Shown piece by piece: positions 19,629 through 30,809 of a DNA stretch of 64,000 bases. The notes under the pieces are model-generated. The model was not told the DNA's origin, ran no database searches, and saw only the letters and a list, made by a program, of their open reading frames with translations. Source of the stretch: Macrophomina tecta (lineage: Eukaryota > Ascomycota > Dothideomycetes > Botryosphaeriales > Botryosphaeriaceae); contig JAKSGN010000005.1 in assembly GCA_024180945.1 (NCBI GenBank), positions 2,604,001 through 2,668,000 on the forward strand, read 5' to 3'. Within the stretch, counting starts at the first letter, position 1; every line of letters starts with the position of its first letter. A program made the position numbers and the translations under genes.

Positions 19629-21295
19629 ATGGCGTCTTCCCTCCACCTCGGAGCGCTCTCGCTCGTTTTCTCCACTGCTCTCGCTGCCTCCGCATATGCT
19701 CCCGTGAATGCGACTTGCCCCACGACTGGTATCATTCGCTCTGCCGAAGGTCTCAATTCGGACGAAACGGCCTACATTTCATCGCGAAAGGCGGTTGCTC
19801 AGGAAGCTCTCTTGTCATGGCTCACCAAAACCAACTCAGCCTACACGAGCGTCAACAGCAGCAACCTTCCCTCGCTTGCTCTAACCACCAGCGGAGGTGG
19901 ATATCGTAGCATGCTTGTCGGTGCTGGCGTAGTCCAAGGCTTTGACTCCAGAGACAGCAATATCTCAACTTCCGGTCTGTACCAGGCTTTGACCTACCAA
20001 GCTGGGCTTTCCGGCGGCTCCTGGCTTCTCTCCTCCCTTGCTGGAAACGACTGGCCCACGGTATCCTCTCTCCGGGATGGTCTCTGGTCCACCGGCTTAC
20101 AGCAGACTCTGTTCCTGTCCGACACCTCGGACGGTTCAGTCGACATCGTCGCGGACCTCGCCGATAAGGAAGCCGCCGGATTCGACGTCACCCTGACCGA
20201 TCCCTGGGGCCGCCTCCTCTCCTACCAGTTTCTCTACGGTGACAACGGCGGCGTGAACAAGACCTTCTCGGGCGTGGCCGCCAACTCGCAGTACACCTCG
20301 CACTCGGTCCCCTTCCCCATTATCACCGCGCTCGGCGTGAAGACGTGGGAAGGTGACTGCGAGCCCGCCGCCGACGGGACGCAGTACGAATTCACCCCCT
20401 ACGAATTCGGCTCCTGGGACACGGGCGTTGCGGCCTTCACACCGACGCAGTACCTCGGCTCGCACTACTCCAACGGCGCCGCAACGGCCGAGGGCTGCGT
20501 GACGGGCTTCGACAACCTGGGCTTCGTGCTGGGCACGTCATCCTCGCTCTTCAACCAGGTCTGCATCCCGGCCAACGTCAACTCGACCGAGCTGGGCCAG
20601 CAGCTCGCCGACTTCGTGCTGCAGCTGCACGCGCTCGCGACGCAGGACCTCTTCGCCGCGTACCCCAACCCCTTCTACAACTACGAGGCCGCGTCGCTCG
20701 TCGCCGCGCGGGACACGCTCGACCTCGTCGACGGCGGCTTGTCCGACCAGAACAACCCGCTCTGGCCGCTGCTGCACCGCGCCGCGGAGATCGACGTGCT
20801 GCTCGTCAACGACAACAGCGCCGACACGGACGACAACTGGCCCAACGGCACGGAGATCTACAACACGTACCTGCAGGCCCAGGCGCAGGGCGTGGCCGGC
20901 CTGCCCGTCATCCCCGACCCGGACACGTTCGTCGCCGAGGGCTTGAACCAGCGCGCGACCTTCTTTGGCTGTAATGACACGGGCGCCCTGACGGTCGTGT
21001 TCGTGCCGAATTATAATTTCACTTACGACAGCAACGTCGCCACGCTGCAGCTGCAGTACTCGGCCGAGGAGACGAGCAGTAAGTCTTTTTTTTTTTTTTT
21101 TTTTAATTCGCCGGCTGTCTCGAAGATGAGAGTACTGACGCGCGCACAGGTATGATCGCCAACGGCGCACAAGTGGCGGACCAGGGCGGCGACGCGCAGT
21201 GGGCGGGTTGTCTGGCGTGCGGTATCATGGCCAAGAGCGGGGAGACGCTGCCGGATGAGTGCACCGCATGTTTGGAGAAGTACTGCTACAACTGA
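19629..21295 (+). CDS. Secreted lysophospholipase (phospholipase B)
   Basis: Two exons (19629-21078, 21150-21295) give 531 residues. Signal peptide at residues 1-20 (ALSLVFSTALAASA). The catalytic domain shows LALTTSGGGYRSML (oxyanion loop), GLSGGSW with the nucleophile at S128, and LVDGGLSDQNNPLWPL with the catalytic Asp of the Ser-Asp dyad. Many N-x-S/T sites and a cysteine-rich tail (CLACGIM, CTACLEKYC) match fungal phospholipase B of the cPLA2 superfamily, which removes both acyl chains from glycerophospholipids outside the cell. Length is slightly below the usual 600-650 because no GPI-type serine-rich tail is present, so the enzyme is probably fully secreted. The 71-nt intron contains a run of 19 T. 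Confidence 0.95.
21086..21104 (+). repeat. T19 tract inside the lysophospholipase intron
   Basis: Nineteen consecutive T starting 7 bases after the splice donor. Its length is likely variable and hard to assemble; it does not affect the reading frame because it is intronic. Confidence 0.9.
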
Positions 21296-22089
21296 TTGCT
21301 CTTCCTTTTTTTTGCACGGTGGATTACTCGAGGAGCAAATGGGTGGGGTGGGGGGAAAGGGAGGGGACTGGAGGGGGAAATATGTGGATCGTCAAATCAT
21401 CAGGGAGAACACGAAGGGTCGCGGTAATCAAAAGGCCATGCAAGCACAAATATAAGGATCAAAGGATCGGATTGCTAATCAAGGAGAGTCCTGAAGAGTG
21501 AGAGAGCGACCAAACGGATTAAAAATTACAAACTACGCGGTGTGAAGGACGAATAAAAAAAGGGCTTTTGTGAAGAACGCCTGAACTCCTCTTCCCTTGT
21601 ATGCAAAATGTCGAACAGGTTTCATCCAGCTGTCGTTCATGTCCAGTAGTAGTAGTGGTAGTAGTTGTTGTTGTTGTAATAGTGTGAGGGAGAGAATTGG
21701 TCAAGCCTCGTGACTCTTCCAGTGAGGATGAAAAGAAAGTCTATGTCATCAGTTGGAGCGCAAGAGAGAGAGAGAGAGGGAAAAGAAGATGATTGTAGCG
21801 GGTCGTAAAAACAGATAGCCTCCCAGTAAAAGCAAAGACAAGCAACGGAAGGTCTGTCTGCATGCCCCCTGATATATGCCTCCAAAAGCGGAAGAGCACC
21901 ACAAACTCAACGCCCTAAACTCCATATGCCTCCCCCGCTTTGCTCACCTGGTATCTTCGGGTAGTTAACACACAGCAAGCTCGCTCCACTTCGCCCCCTT
22001 TCGAACCTCAAAGCGCAGCAGCGGTAAAGATAGCACATCACCACCACCAAAAAAAAAAAAAAGAAAAAGAAAAAGAACAGTCGCTCTTT
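21296..22089. other. Convergent intergenic region with microsatellite
   Basis: Between two convergent genes. It contains AGT/GTT trinucleotide repeats (21645-21679), short GA repeats near 21,763-21,780 and an A-rich tract near 22,049-22,075. No gene is supported. Confidence 0.6.
21645..21679 (+). repeat. AGT/GTT trinucleotide microsatellite
   Basis: Imperfect AGT repeats followed by GTT repeats, 35 bp, in the 3' flank of both neighbouring genes. Confidence 0.85.
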
Positions 22090-23877
22090 TTACCGCCCGA
22101 TCATCGACAGCCGCGAGAACTTCTCCTTCAGTCTCCCGCTCGACTTGCGCTCCTTGATCTGCTTCTTCTCCTTGGGCTCCTTGGGCTCCTTGGGCGCCTT
22201 GCTGCGGCCCAAGAAGTGCCTGCGATGCTTCGGCGAAACGCCGCCCTCCTCGCCGTCGTCCATCTGCTGCTCCTCGCCGGGCATTCCGGCCGCAAAGATG
22301 CCCAGCGCATCGCCGGCGCCGCCGACGTGCGACGATGACGACAGTGCCGTCATGGGCGGCGGGGGGTACACCTCACTAATGGAGGCCATGCTCGGCCTGT
22401 TTGACAGGCGCGGGCTGCTAGCATTGTTGCCGCCGTTCGGATAGGCGGCGAGCTGGGGGATGGCGGCGGAGCAGCTGAGCGGGCGGAGGCTATGCTGGCT
22501 GGCGCTGGCGGCGTGCGCAAGGGTGTTGGTGGTCGGGCTGACGAGCTCCATCGAGCTGGTGCTGGCGTAGTAGTAGCCCTCGCTGGCGACGCTGCCGTTC
22601 TGCTGGTGGCCCCCAGGAGCAGCACTGCTGCCACCACCGCTGACGTAGTATGGGCTCTGGCCACCGAGCCCCTGCCCAACGTCCCCGCCACTACCCAGCA
22701 CCGGACTCCCACTACCGGCAACGCTGCCTTTCTCCTCGCCTGTCCCGGCCATCGGCTCCAAACTATCGTGCCTGACGGCCGGTGGCGTGCCGGGCGGCAA
22801 GACGCCCAGATCGCCGGGCCTGAGCGTGCCCTCGAGGGCGCGGACGCGCTGCTCCGCGGCGCGCAGGCGCTCGCGCAGCTCCTCGTTATCGCCTTCGGCG
22901 CGGCGGAGCTCGTTCTTGACGCGAGCGAGCTCCTTCTCGCGGCGGGCGAGCTCGTGCTCGGCGCGAACCCTGTCGTTCTCGGCGCGGCGGACGTGCTCGA
23001 GGAGGCCTTGCATCTCCTCCTCGGACATCTCGCAGCCGCCGCCCAGCGGGCCAGCAGGCGGCGGGGGGATGACCGGGGACTCGGAGGCCGTGGAGGAGGC
23101 GGAGGAGGAGAAGGGGTGCAGCAGGCGGTCGGCAAGGAGGAAGGAGGAGGAGCTGTTGCGCTTCGAGTCCGGGACGGGGGGCGCGCTCTTCAGGCCGCTG
23201 TCGCTGCCGCTGTCGCTGTTGGCCGCCTCGGTCGAGATCTGGAGGCTGCTGGCGTTGGCGCGCGCGAAGGGGTTCTTGCGCAAGAGGGCCGAGTCGAGCG
23301 AGAGGCGGTTGTTGGCCGGCGCGGAGCTCTTGGGGAGCTCGAGGTGGTTGTGCGAGCCAGTCCGGTGGTGCGCCGCCATGGTAGGCGAGTCTGCGATCAG
23401 AGATCTCGGGCGCGTCGAGGAATCGCAATCGTCGTCGGCGGCCGACGGCGTGGTGATGGCCTTTTCAATCACTGGTCAAGGGGAAAGAGAAGAGCACTCA
23501 AGAGTCAGGAACCAGTCTGAATGCGGGAATAATATAAATTATGTGAAACGGAATGGACAGAGAGAGAGCGCGCGCGTTTTGGCTTCATGGAGCTTAGGCG
23601 ATTCGGAGGTTTTGCCTCGTGCCGGCAGTCCCGTAAGAGCAACGTGGGGCGCAAGTCGAGGGACTACCGCGGGCGCTCGGTCTCGATCCGAGCCGAAGCG
23701 CGGTCTCTTCGAGACAAGGGAAGGATGGAGCGGTATTCGCTAGGGCTGGGGAAAGGGTCCTGCGGGAGAGGAGGCGGGATTGTGCATGTGCGTATGCACG
23801 ATGAGATCGAGGTGCAAGGAGGGTAGGGCAAAGAGCATACCGATGGATGTTAAGCCGGGGACCGCCAACATCGTCAT
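22090..23877 (-). CDS. Serine-rich coiled-coil protein of unknown function
   Basis: Proposed two exons: 23841-23877 (ATG at 23877) and 22090-23471, separated by a 369-nt intron with donor GTATGC and acceptor CCAG; total 472 residues. The large exon has no usable ATG before MAAHHRTGSHNH, so either the upstream exon or that internal Met is the start. The protein is rich in Ser, Pro and Ala with one strong heptad region (about residues 160-230, EEMQGLLEHVRRAENDRVRA onwards) forming a coiled coil of about 70 residues. It ends in a lysine-rich tail with KEPKEPKEKK and KLKE-like repeats. No catalytic motif is seen. Such proteins occur in many Pezizomycotina without an assigned role; a cytoskeletal or scaffold function is only inference. 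Strong antisense open frames are shadows of high GC. Confidence 0.6.
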
Positions 23878-24359
23878 CACGAACGAATGAGAGCACGCGG
23901 TCGTGGGGTGGAACGGCGGCCCTTGTCGCTGTTTCTTGCCCACTTAAGTTTGTGCGGGTGCCTGGCTCGACACAATAGGGGCGGTGGAGGGGTTGATAGG
24001 GGACATGGCACTACCGACGCTCGTTCACGCCGGGGGACAAAGCTCTCAACGAAAAAGCCCGAGCTCGGCCGCTCCTCAGCACAGCTGCCGATGCGTTAGC
24101 GGCGGTCATCGGGGGAGGAAAGACGGAGCGGAGCCTTCTCTTACGCGCGATTAATATATGTACAGCGTGCTGCCCGCGTGATAGCACGGCGGCAACCCTC
24201 CAACACCCCGTCCTCAGGACGCGCCGCGGGACTTCTCCGAGGACTCCAGACAGACCGCCCACCCTGGTCTGTGCTCGGCGCTGCGCAACCGTAATGAAGG
24301 CGCGTCCTTCAGCGAGATGACGGCCCGTTGATTTGGGGGGGGTCCGCTGGCGACGAGTC
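23878..24359. other. Intergenic, nothing found
   Basis: GC-rich spacer between two minus-strand genes, containing the 5' region of the coiled-coil gene. No open frame looks like protein. Confidence 0.6.
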
Positions 24360-24977
24360 CTAATTCTTGCCACTGCCGTCCTGACCATCCTCGCCTTTGC
24401 CCGCCTTGCCCCTGCCCCAATTCCACACCTCCCATATCTGGTCCATGATGAGATCTCCGTAGCCTCTGCCCTCCTCAATTGCCTCGCGCTCCTCCTTCAA
24501 TCTCCTCTCCCGCCACCCCTCGCTCTCGCCGCCCATCCAAACCCGCTGCAGTGCGCTCTGCTGCTTGTCCTCCTCGTGGCCCGTCGCCCCGGCCTGCGAT
24601 TGCCGCAGCAATGCCTCCCGCTCCTCCTTCGCCCGCCTCTGCATCTCCTGCACCTGTCTGGCCCGCTCCGTTGGCAGGTGGTCGGCCGGCTGCACCGCGC
24701 TGTCGAACCCGTTGCCGACGCGCTGCAGGATAGTCCTTCCTGTGCGTTCGCGCGCCAGATGCTCCGCCGCGATCAGCGACATGCCCCCCAAGCCAAACGT
24801 GTAGAGATCGAGCTTTCGCGGCGGCAGCAGCGCGATGGTCGGGCAGGCGATCAGCAGCCAGATGGAGAGGCGGTGCGTGAGTTTGGCGTAGCCCTCGCGG
24901 TCGGCTTTGGGCAGCGTCTCGGTCCACGGCGCCGGGACGTCCGGGGGCGCGGTCGGTACTCCTGATGCTGATGTCAT
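24360..24977 (-). CDS. Conserved fungal membrane protein (rhomboid-like by annotation habit)
   Basis: Single exon, 205 residues. Two hydrophobic segments at about 36-53 (LSIWLLIACPTIALL) and 59-72 (LYTFGLGGMSLIAAEHL) flank the conserved PPRKLDLYTFGLGG. A long charged helical tail follows (residues about 100-190), with EMQRRAKEEREALL. It ends with DLIMDQIWEVWNWGRGK, a conserved C-terminal motif in fungal homologues. I recall such proteins being labelled 'rhomboid family membrane protein', but no rhomboid catalytic Ser/His motif is visible here, so I would not infer protease activity. The likely location is an internal membrane with both ends on the same side. Confidence 0.75.
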   Translation of the reverse strand: MTSASGVPTAPPDVPAPWTETLPKADREGYAKLTHRLSIWLLIACPTIALLPPRKLDLYTFGLGGMSLIAAEHLARERTGRTILQRVGNGFDSAVQPADHLPTERARQVQEMQRRAKEEREALLRQSQAGATGHEEDKQQSALQRVWMGGESEGWRERRLKEEREAIEEGRGYGDLIMDQIWEVWNWGRGKAGKGEDGQDGSGKN

Positions 24978-25930
24978 GGTGTTCGGAAAAGAAATGTTCA
25001 GGCTTTAGGGCCCCTGGGTTCGCCGGAAGCGCGGTAGCTGTTGGTGGGTCAACGGCGCGATGAAGTTTTCTCAGAAGTTGATTGTGCGTCGTTGAAGTAA
25101 TTGTTTTTAGTATGAAACGCTCCTTCGACAGGCTGAGGAGACTCAAAGTGTACAGCGACAGCTGCGAGGCGGTAGAATAGTGTCCGTGGTGCTAATTGAC
25201 GTTGTAGATGGACTACTGGGGGGAAAGAAAAAAGTCGATGCGGTCATGACATTCTGGGACCGACCCGCGCTGCCGCGTCTCTACCGTGCTTACTAAGCAT
25301 CATCTGGCAGTCTGAAACTCAAACCCCGCAACTCAGAATGCATTAGGGTTCTATCTCGGGGAGGATTTATACATAGTAACCTCGTCGGTTCTCGGCAAGA
25401 CTTGTATTAAGGTCCCTGTAACTTCGCGCCAGGTTATTGACCACGCCTTTATTTTCAATGCGCGTTGGTCTCACAATATTCCTAAAGGAGCGATAATTTA
25501 GATCTTATCATTAATCTTCCTTGCCTCTTGTTCTCATCCTGTACGCTCTGATCATATAACGACATGCATTTCAGAATAGATTTCTCATGATCTCACGCTT
25601 GAACCTTTTTCTGAACATAAGTCTACCAACCATAAGCACTAGAGCATATCTCTGCTCAAGGTTCAACCGTCCATCATGTAATGCTTTTCTGCTTTCCCCA
25701 ATCTAATCCTTCGAATCTAGTGCCGTAACGCCTCGCTAGAACTCATATACGATAATCACAAATTCCAAGGATAAAACAAAGCTGAGACGAGCCGGCGAGA
25801 ACATCGTCCTATCAGACTCGACTTTCCTCGGCGAACTCCAAGATGAAACCAAATCAAGAAATCCTCCCCTTCAAAACCAAATTAATGTGCACGGCAGTGG
25901 GAAAAAAGAAGCCGCTGATGCTCCGACCCG
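24978..25930. other. Intergenic, AT-richer, nothing found
   Basis: About 950 bp between the membrane-protein start and the glutaminase stop. AT content rises between 25,300 and 25,800. No open frame or RNA gene is supported. Confidence 0.6.
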
Positions 25931-28411
25931 TCAACCGGTCATATTTGCCCTTGCAAGGAAAGCGAAATGGCCGCCAACAACAGGTCTAGCACGAAAGCTC
26001 GTCGGCCTCGGACTGGCGAGGCCAGCCATTGGGCCATTTATGAACCATCTGTCGCACAGTGGAACACGATTGCGGCGGTTGGAAATGAAGCGGTGGACAT
26101 CATCGATGAACATCTTGCCGACTTCCGACTTTGCGTTACCCTCGGCGCTTGCACCCGCATGGAACGTCCACATGCTAGTACCAAAGTCTGCTTTAGGCGG
26201 CGAGCCAATGTTGAGGCCGACTCCACCTCGGCGAAGTGTTTTTGCCTGGAGCTGTTGGTACCAGTTGGACTGCATTTCGATGATCCTGGACGGGAAAGTG
26301 TTGAGGCCAAGGAGTACATCGGAGTACAGGTTGAACATGAGGAACCATGAGTCGTCTTTGCCATAGGTGAAGGTGAGGTGCGTGCCATCTGACGAGAGGC
26401 CGTATTCTTTGTTGATGATTTTATTCGCCATCTCTTTAGCAGCAGTGCTCAAAGTGTCGTTGTTATACATGGCGGCATATGCGTTTAGACCAACCGCTGC
26501 CTTGATGGCAAGGTTTGTTTGATTCGGGAATGGGCCAAGGCCATCATTGGTGGACAGTTGGTTCGAAGGAACCAGGCCTTTGTTCTTGAGATAGTTGGCG
26601 TACTTGGTGAACAAGGGCTTGTGGTCACTCAAAAATCGATTGACATCTTGAGAATTAGTGGACGCCTTGGAGTACATGTGCGCCAGAATGAGCAGATTGC
26701 CGGTCGACTCAAGTGGCATTTCCTCGCTTTTCCCGTTGTCGTGGCCGACGGCTCGCGGATAGCCACCGTGTTCATGCGCACGGTCTCCCAGGTCGTGAAC
26801 AGCCCATTCGTACGGCCATTTCCCGGTCTCTAGGTAGACAAGGACGGGCCGTAGCATCAGCCGGATGTAACCAGGGCTCAACCAGTAGAACAAAGGCGCA
26901 GCAGGCTCAATGATGTCAAGAGTCTGGATGTCACCGTTTGACGAGATCTCTTTCATCCATGCATTGACTTGGCTGGTATTCAGGGAGTCTGCAGGAATCG
27001 TGATGTCCATCGCTCCAAAGACCTGGCGAAGTGAGAGGGTGGTGATGTCCGAATAATTCTGACCGCCAACTTGAAGAGACTCTTGCTCAATCTTGTTGTC
27101 CAGGTTCAAGCATGCACGGCGCGTATCATCCAGGGCGTCAAAGGCGTCCGACACGACCGTAATGAGTTGCTCGCGCTTTGGATACTTTGCGTGGTAGTAA
27201 TAGGTCTCATCACGCCCGTAGAATCTGATTCCTTTTTCGCGTGTCATGCCAATTCCAAATACAACCTGACTGGATTTAGATACCTTGCCCAGATCGTGCG
27301 AGTATCCAGACACAGGTATTCCATCGCCGGTCCACTGTGGAGCAGCAGCCTGGAGAGAATCAAGGCTTTTGGTGTTGACGAAATTGGCCCGGATATCATC
27401 GCGTTTGCCGAACCCCATGGTCGTGGTGACTCCGGACTGGATGTTAGATGCATAAAACACCCGACCCCATTGGGCCATATTTCCCTTTGTCTCCTCGTAA
27501 ACACCATCCGAACCTTCGCGATCCCAGCTCCACATGTAATTAGTGCCACTGTTCGATTTGGTGAGGTTGAAATCAGCTGGACCGTGCTCATTACCCAACC
27601 ATTCATGGCCGATATCCGAATAGATCCTGACAGCCGGCTGGCCAGACTGAGGTTCGGCGGTGACAGTAAGAAAGCTGAGTGGTAGGCTCTGCTGCCTCAA
27701 ACTGTCATCATCTATACCAGGAAAGACAGGTGAGAGAAATGACAGAGTGAAATTGACATCACCGGCAGTGAGGTTGAAAGAGCTCAAGGTTGAAGTGTAT
27801 TGACCTCCCGTGACATTGGCCGGCTTCACACCAGTAGGAGGGTTGGGCATGCCGAAAAGGCTGTAAACATCATCGCCCACACTTGCCATGACGGTCCAGC
27901 CGAGCTTCGAGCCTGCCCAAAACTCGGCCTGCTTTGAAGGAAGATTCAGTGCATCGTTTCCAGGCATCCATGCTGAAAGATACGGATTACGGACGGCCAG
28001 AGGGTAACTGGGAGGCAGGATGGGCGAGAAGTTGGGAGGCTGAGGCAATTCGGGACCGGGACCGGGACCAGGACCAGGTGGGCCAGGCGAAGTCTCGTGG
28101 GACAAGACAACACTCAGAACGGTGGCGAGAACTATACAGAGGATCGCGAGCATGATAATTCCAAGGAGGACTGGCAATCGCCATTTCGGAGGGATCTTAC
28201 AGAGGAAGGCGAGGGAAGTGACCTTTTTGAAGCTGCTTTGTCCGGACTGGCGGGTGTCAGTGGCGTCGGTGGCAGCTTCCTGGATATTTTTTTTTTTTGT
28301 GGGGGGGGGGGGATATGCAACAGTGAACTAAGAAAGGAGCGAGCGTACAGAGGAAGGCTTGTTGGATGCCAGGGGGGGCTCAGTCGAGCCCTCGCCGTCG
28401 AGGGTCGTCAT
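25931..28411 (-). CDS. Membrane-anchored GtaA-type glutaminase-like protein
   Basis: Two exons: 28349-28411 (ATG at 28411) and 25931-28279, total 803 residues. The short first exon and the 69-nt intron (donor GTACGC, acceptor TCCAG) restore a start, since the large exon has no early ATG. A cytoplasmic N-terminus (about 55 residues) is followed by one helix (LPVLLGIIMLAILCIVLATVL) and a Pro/Gly linker. The extracellular part matches fungal GtaA-like glutaminases (DUF5127/DUF4965/DUF1793): PLAVRNPYLSAWMPG, GHEWLGNEHG, IEPAAPLFYWLSPGYIRLML, DLGDRAHEHGGYP, ESTGNLLILAHMYSK, YGKDDSWFLMFNLYSDVLLG. Most family members are secreted with a signal peptide; this one would be a type II membrane protein. 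GtaA hydrolyses glutamine to glutamate; substrate here is inferred. Confidence 0.9.
28287..28312 (+). repeat. T12-GT-G12 homopolymer block in the glutaminase intron
   Basis: Twelve T (28287-28298) and twelve G (28301-28312) on the plus strand; on the coding strand this is C12 then A12 just before the splice acceptor. It replaces the usual polypyrimidine stretch with an A run next to the acceptor. Confidence 0.9.
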
Positions 28412-29702
28412 ATTGGCGTTGGATGTGGTCGCGCTTGAGGAATGCGTTCAGTGTTTTGGTTTGGAAGTTTAGAAGCCAGGGTTTTATCAGCGGAGGGTCC
28501 GCGTTCCAGTGTCTACGGGGGTCTGGCTTTCCGAACGCCAGCGTGGAATGGTAAAGTGGTGGGGTCGGTCCAGAGTGTAGCGTTTGAACGAATTGGTGAC
28601 TGCCGGAGGAAAGGAAGTGGTGGTGATGGTGTTGGTGGGCGGGAGGGGAGAGGCAAGTTGGGGGGAAGTTGGCGCGGAAAAGCGAGTGACGTTGTTTTTG
28701 GGCCGGGCGAGGCTGGTGGGTTGTGCGGCGGTCGAACAAGGGACAGTGGCAGTGGCATCTTGAAACAACGAATGGGCGGCTAAATTTAGGCGCAACTGGA
28801 CGCCTCTGCAGGGAGGTTGAGTGGTGAGCGAGATCAGCGGTGGTGGGCTGCACGTGCCGGTCCAGACTGTGTTGCAGGCGAAAAATGGGGGCGGCCGCGA
28901 CAGCCAGTCGTTGCATTAGCGGCGGAGGCGAGCGGGAAGACGCGCGCCGACAGCCTGTCAGGGCATGTTTGTCCAGGTGTGCGCGTGAGGGGAGCAGTGA
29001 CAGATCTCGGGGCCTGCGCGGCACGCCTCACGCCGGAGCCAAGGGGCAATGGGCGCGTTTCGCTGGCTGCTGAGAGGAAGTCTGGGCGCGCGTGCTTGTC
29101 GGCGGTGGATTTGTGGGGAACCAAGCAGCGCGCTGCAGGGCCGGGGATGCGATCGCGGGCGCGAGAGGCCCAAAACGCGGAGGCCAACTCTGCCGCCGGT
29201 CACGGGGGGCCCCCTCAGTCGCCGCCTCAACACCTCCGCATTTCGCCTCACGCGAGTCGCCCGCTGCCCTAAATAATTCCCCCTCCCACGCCCCCTCCGT
29301 GTTGCTGTCTGCCTGTGTGCGGCTCTGCTCCTTTTGCTCTCCTCCAACCTGCGCCTCAGATCTGCTGCAACACCAGCCAACCTTAACCCGCCCACCCCGG
29401 TCCTTGGACCCTCGCATCGACCAGCATCCTGCCTGTTCCCCAACACCGCCCCCCCGCACAACGCCTGTTCCTGAACAACGCCGCGCCGATCGGCCCTGCT
29501 CTTGCTTCAATTGCATTGCTGTCCCAAATCTGCAATTCGGTCGCATTGACTTCTCGCGCGTCCTATCGCTTCCGAATCTGGCTAGACCCTTCGCCGAGGC
29601 TGGTCGCATCCTTTGTCCTGGCCGCCAGGAAGCCGCCACAGCGCGATCGTCTGCAGAGCTCACCCCAATCAGCATTGACTCATTGCGAACGCAGCCGTCG
29701 AC
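28412..29702. other. Divergent intergenic region
   Basis: 1.3 kb between the glutaminase start and the LPAELR-motif gene start. The right half (29,260-29,500) is strongly pyrimidine-rich on the plus strand and probably the 5' leader of the gene at 29703. Long GC-driven open frames on both strands lack family features and are not called. Confidence 0.55.
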
Positions 29703-30809
29703 ATGGCTCACCACGGCAGCGTTGTCACGCAAAGCCTCACTCAGATAGGCCAGGGCGGGCGCCGGGATAACCACCCGGACGCCGCTCAGATTGCTCGCAT
29801 CTGGCTGAACATGCCAGGCAAGACTGAAAAACTCGTCGAACTGCCCATGCGCGCCGCTGGTGACGAGAAGACGAGAACAGCGACCGAGAGACCGGGCAGG
29901 CCTCTCGCAGGACCCACAACACCTGCAGTGGATCGCCAGCCTGCCGCAGATCATCCAGGCAAACAGGCTGCGGCTCGCCGTGTCGCTGATCAAACCAGAC
30001 ATTCCAAATCGTCTCCCGTCAATGTCGATCCCAATGCGTATTACCAGCTGGAGAGCCCGCTCTTTGGCAAGCTGCCGGCCGAGCTGCGAGTGCTCATTTG
30101 GGAATTCGCCTTGACCCCGAAGGCGGATATCGACAGGCCCACCGTTGCCGTCTCGCTGCTGGAGTCGTGTCGCCGTGCCTACGACGAGACCAAGCTGATG
30201 CTATACCAGCAGAACCAGGTCCGCGCTCATCTCCTGCAGTCGCCTCTTCCGGGGAACAAGGAGCACTGGACTCGTCTCCTCTCACCGGCTCAGCAGGCGC
30301 TTACGCACCTGAACCTGTACATCCAGCCGGGTGCCTCGAACTCGTGGGGATGGAATCTTCTTCGCTGGACCAAGCTGGCCGACTTTCGCCCTGCCACGCT
30401 GCAGCTGACCATCTGGTTCACTTCTAGCATCAGCTGGTGGAACCACTACAGCAAGGACATTCTCAAGAGCGTGTCCGCCATGCGCGGTATTAAGACTTGC
30501 ATCCTGGAGTTCCGTACCGAACGCGACCGGTACTCGGAATTCGACAAGCGCATCCAGGAGCTCCAGGAGAAGGAGATCAAGCTTGCCGACAGGTCCACTC
30601 TAATCTGGGATGGACGTCCACCGGAATATCTTGAGGGCAGCCGTGTCATGATGACCAACGTCTTCGGTCGTCCAACCTCCTTGCCTGACAAGCAGCAGCC
30701 TTGCTGGGTTGCATGCCAAGATCCGGAGAAAGGTGGCGAAGGTGAGATGCTTGCCATCATCCTAAGGTGGCAGGTTGCGCCTCTATCTCCTGGCGGTCCA
30801 TCTTCATAA
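29703..30809 (+). CDS. Fungal LPAELR-motif protein (DUF7730/2EXR-like)
   Basis: Single exon, 368 residues. Residues 1-110 are polar and disordered. Then comes SPLFGKLPAELRVLIWEFAL, the motif that opens the F-box-like DUF7730/2EXR proteins common in Pezizomycotina, followed by VAVSLLESCRRAYDETKLMLYQQN, typical of the second conserved helix pair. The central part (LNLYIQPGASNSWGWNLLRW and LQLTIWFTSSISWWNH) resembles strand-rich repeats of that family. The ATG at 29703 is the first in frame. No enzyme motif is seen; an adaptor role in ubiquitin ligation has been suggested for such proteins, but nothing here proves it. An A-rich run occurs about 145 bp after the stop. Confidence 0.7.
   Translation: MAHHGSVVTQSLTQIGQGGRRDNHPDAAQIARIWLNMPGKTEKLVELPMRAAGDEKTRTATERPGRPLAGPTTPAVDRQPAADHPGKQAAARRVADQTRHSKSSPVNVDPNAYYQLESPLFGKLPAELRVLIWEFALTPKADIDRPTVAVSLLESCRRAYDETKLMLYQQNQVRAHLLQSPLPGNKEHWTRLLSPAQQALTHLNLYIQPGASNSWGWNLLRWTKLADFRPATLQLTIWFTSSISWWNHYSKDILKSVSAMRGIKTCILEFRTERDRYSEFDKRIQELQEKEIKLADRSTLIWDGRPPEYLEGSRVMMTNVFGRPTSLPDKQQPCWVACQDPEKGGEGEMLAIILRWQVAPLSPGGPSS

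Noticed and set aside
22492..23743. Plus-strand frames of 318-342 codons opposite the coiled-coil gene
   Set aside because: Alanine/glycine/arginine-rich shadows of the GC-rich minus-strand gene.
29028..30002. 324-codon minus-strand frame
   Set aside because: Overlaps the leader and start of the LPAELR-motif gene; no family features.
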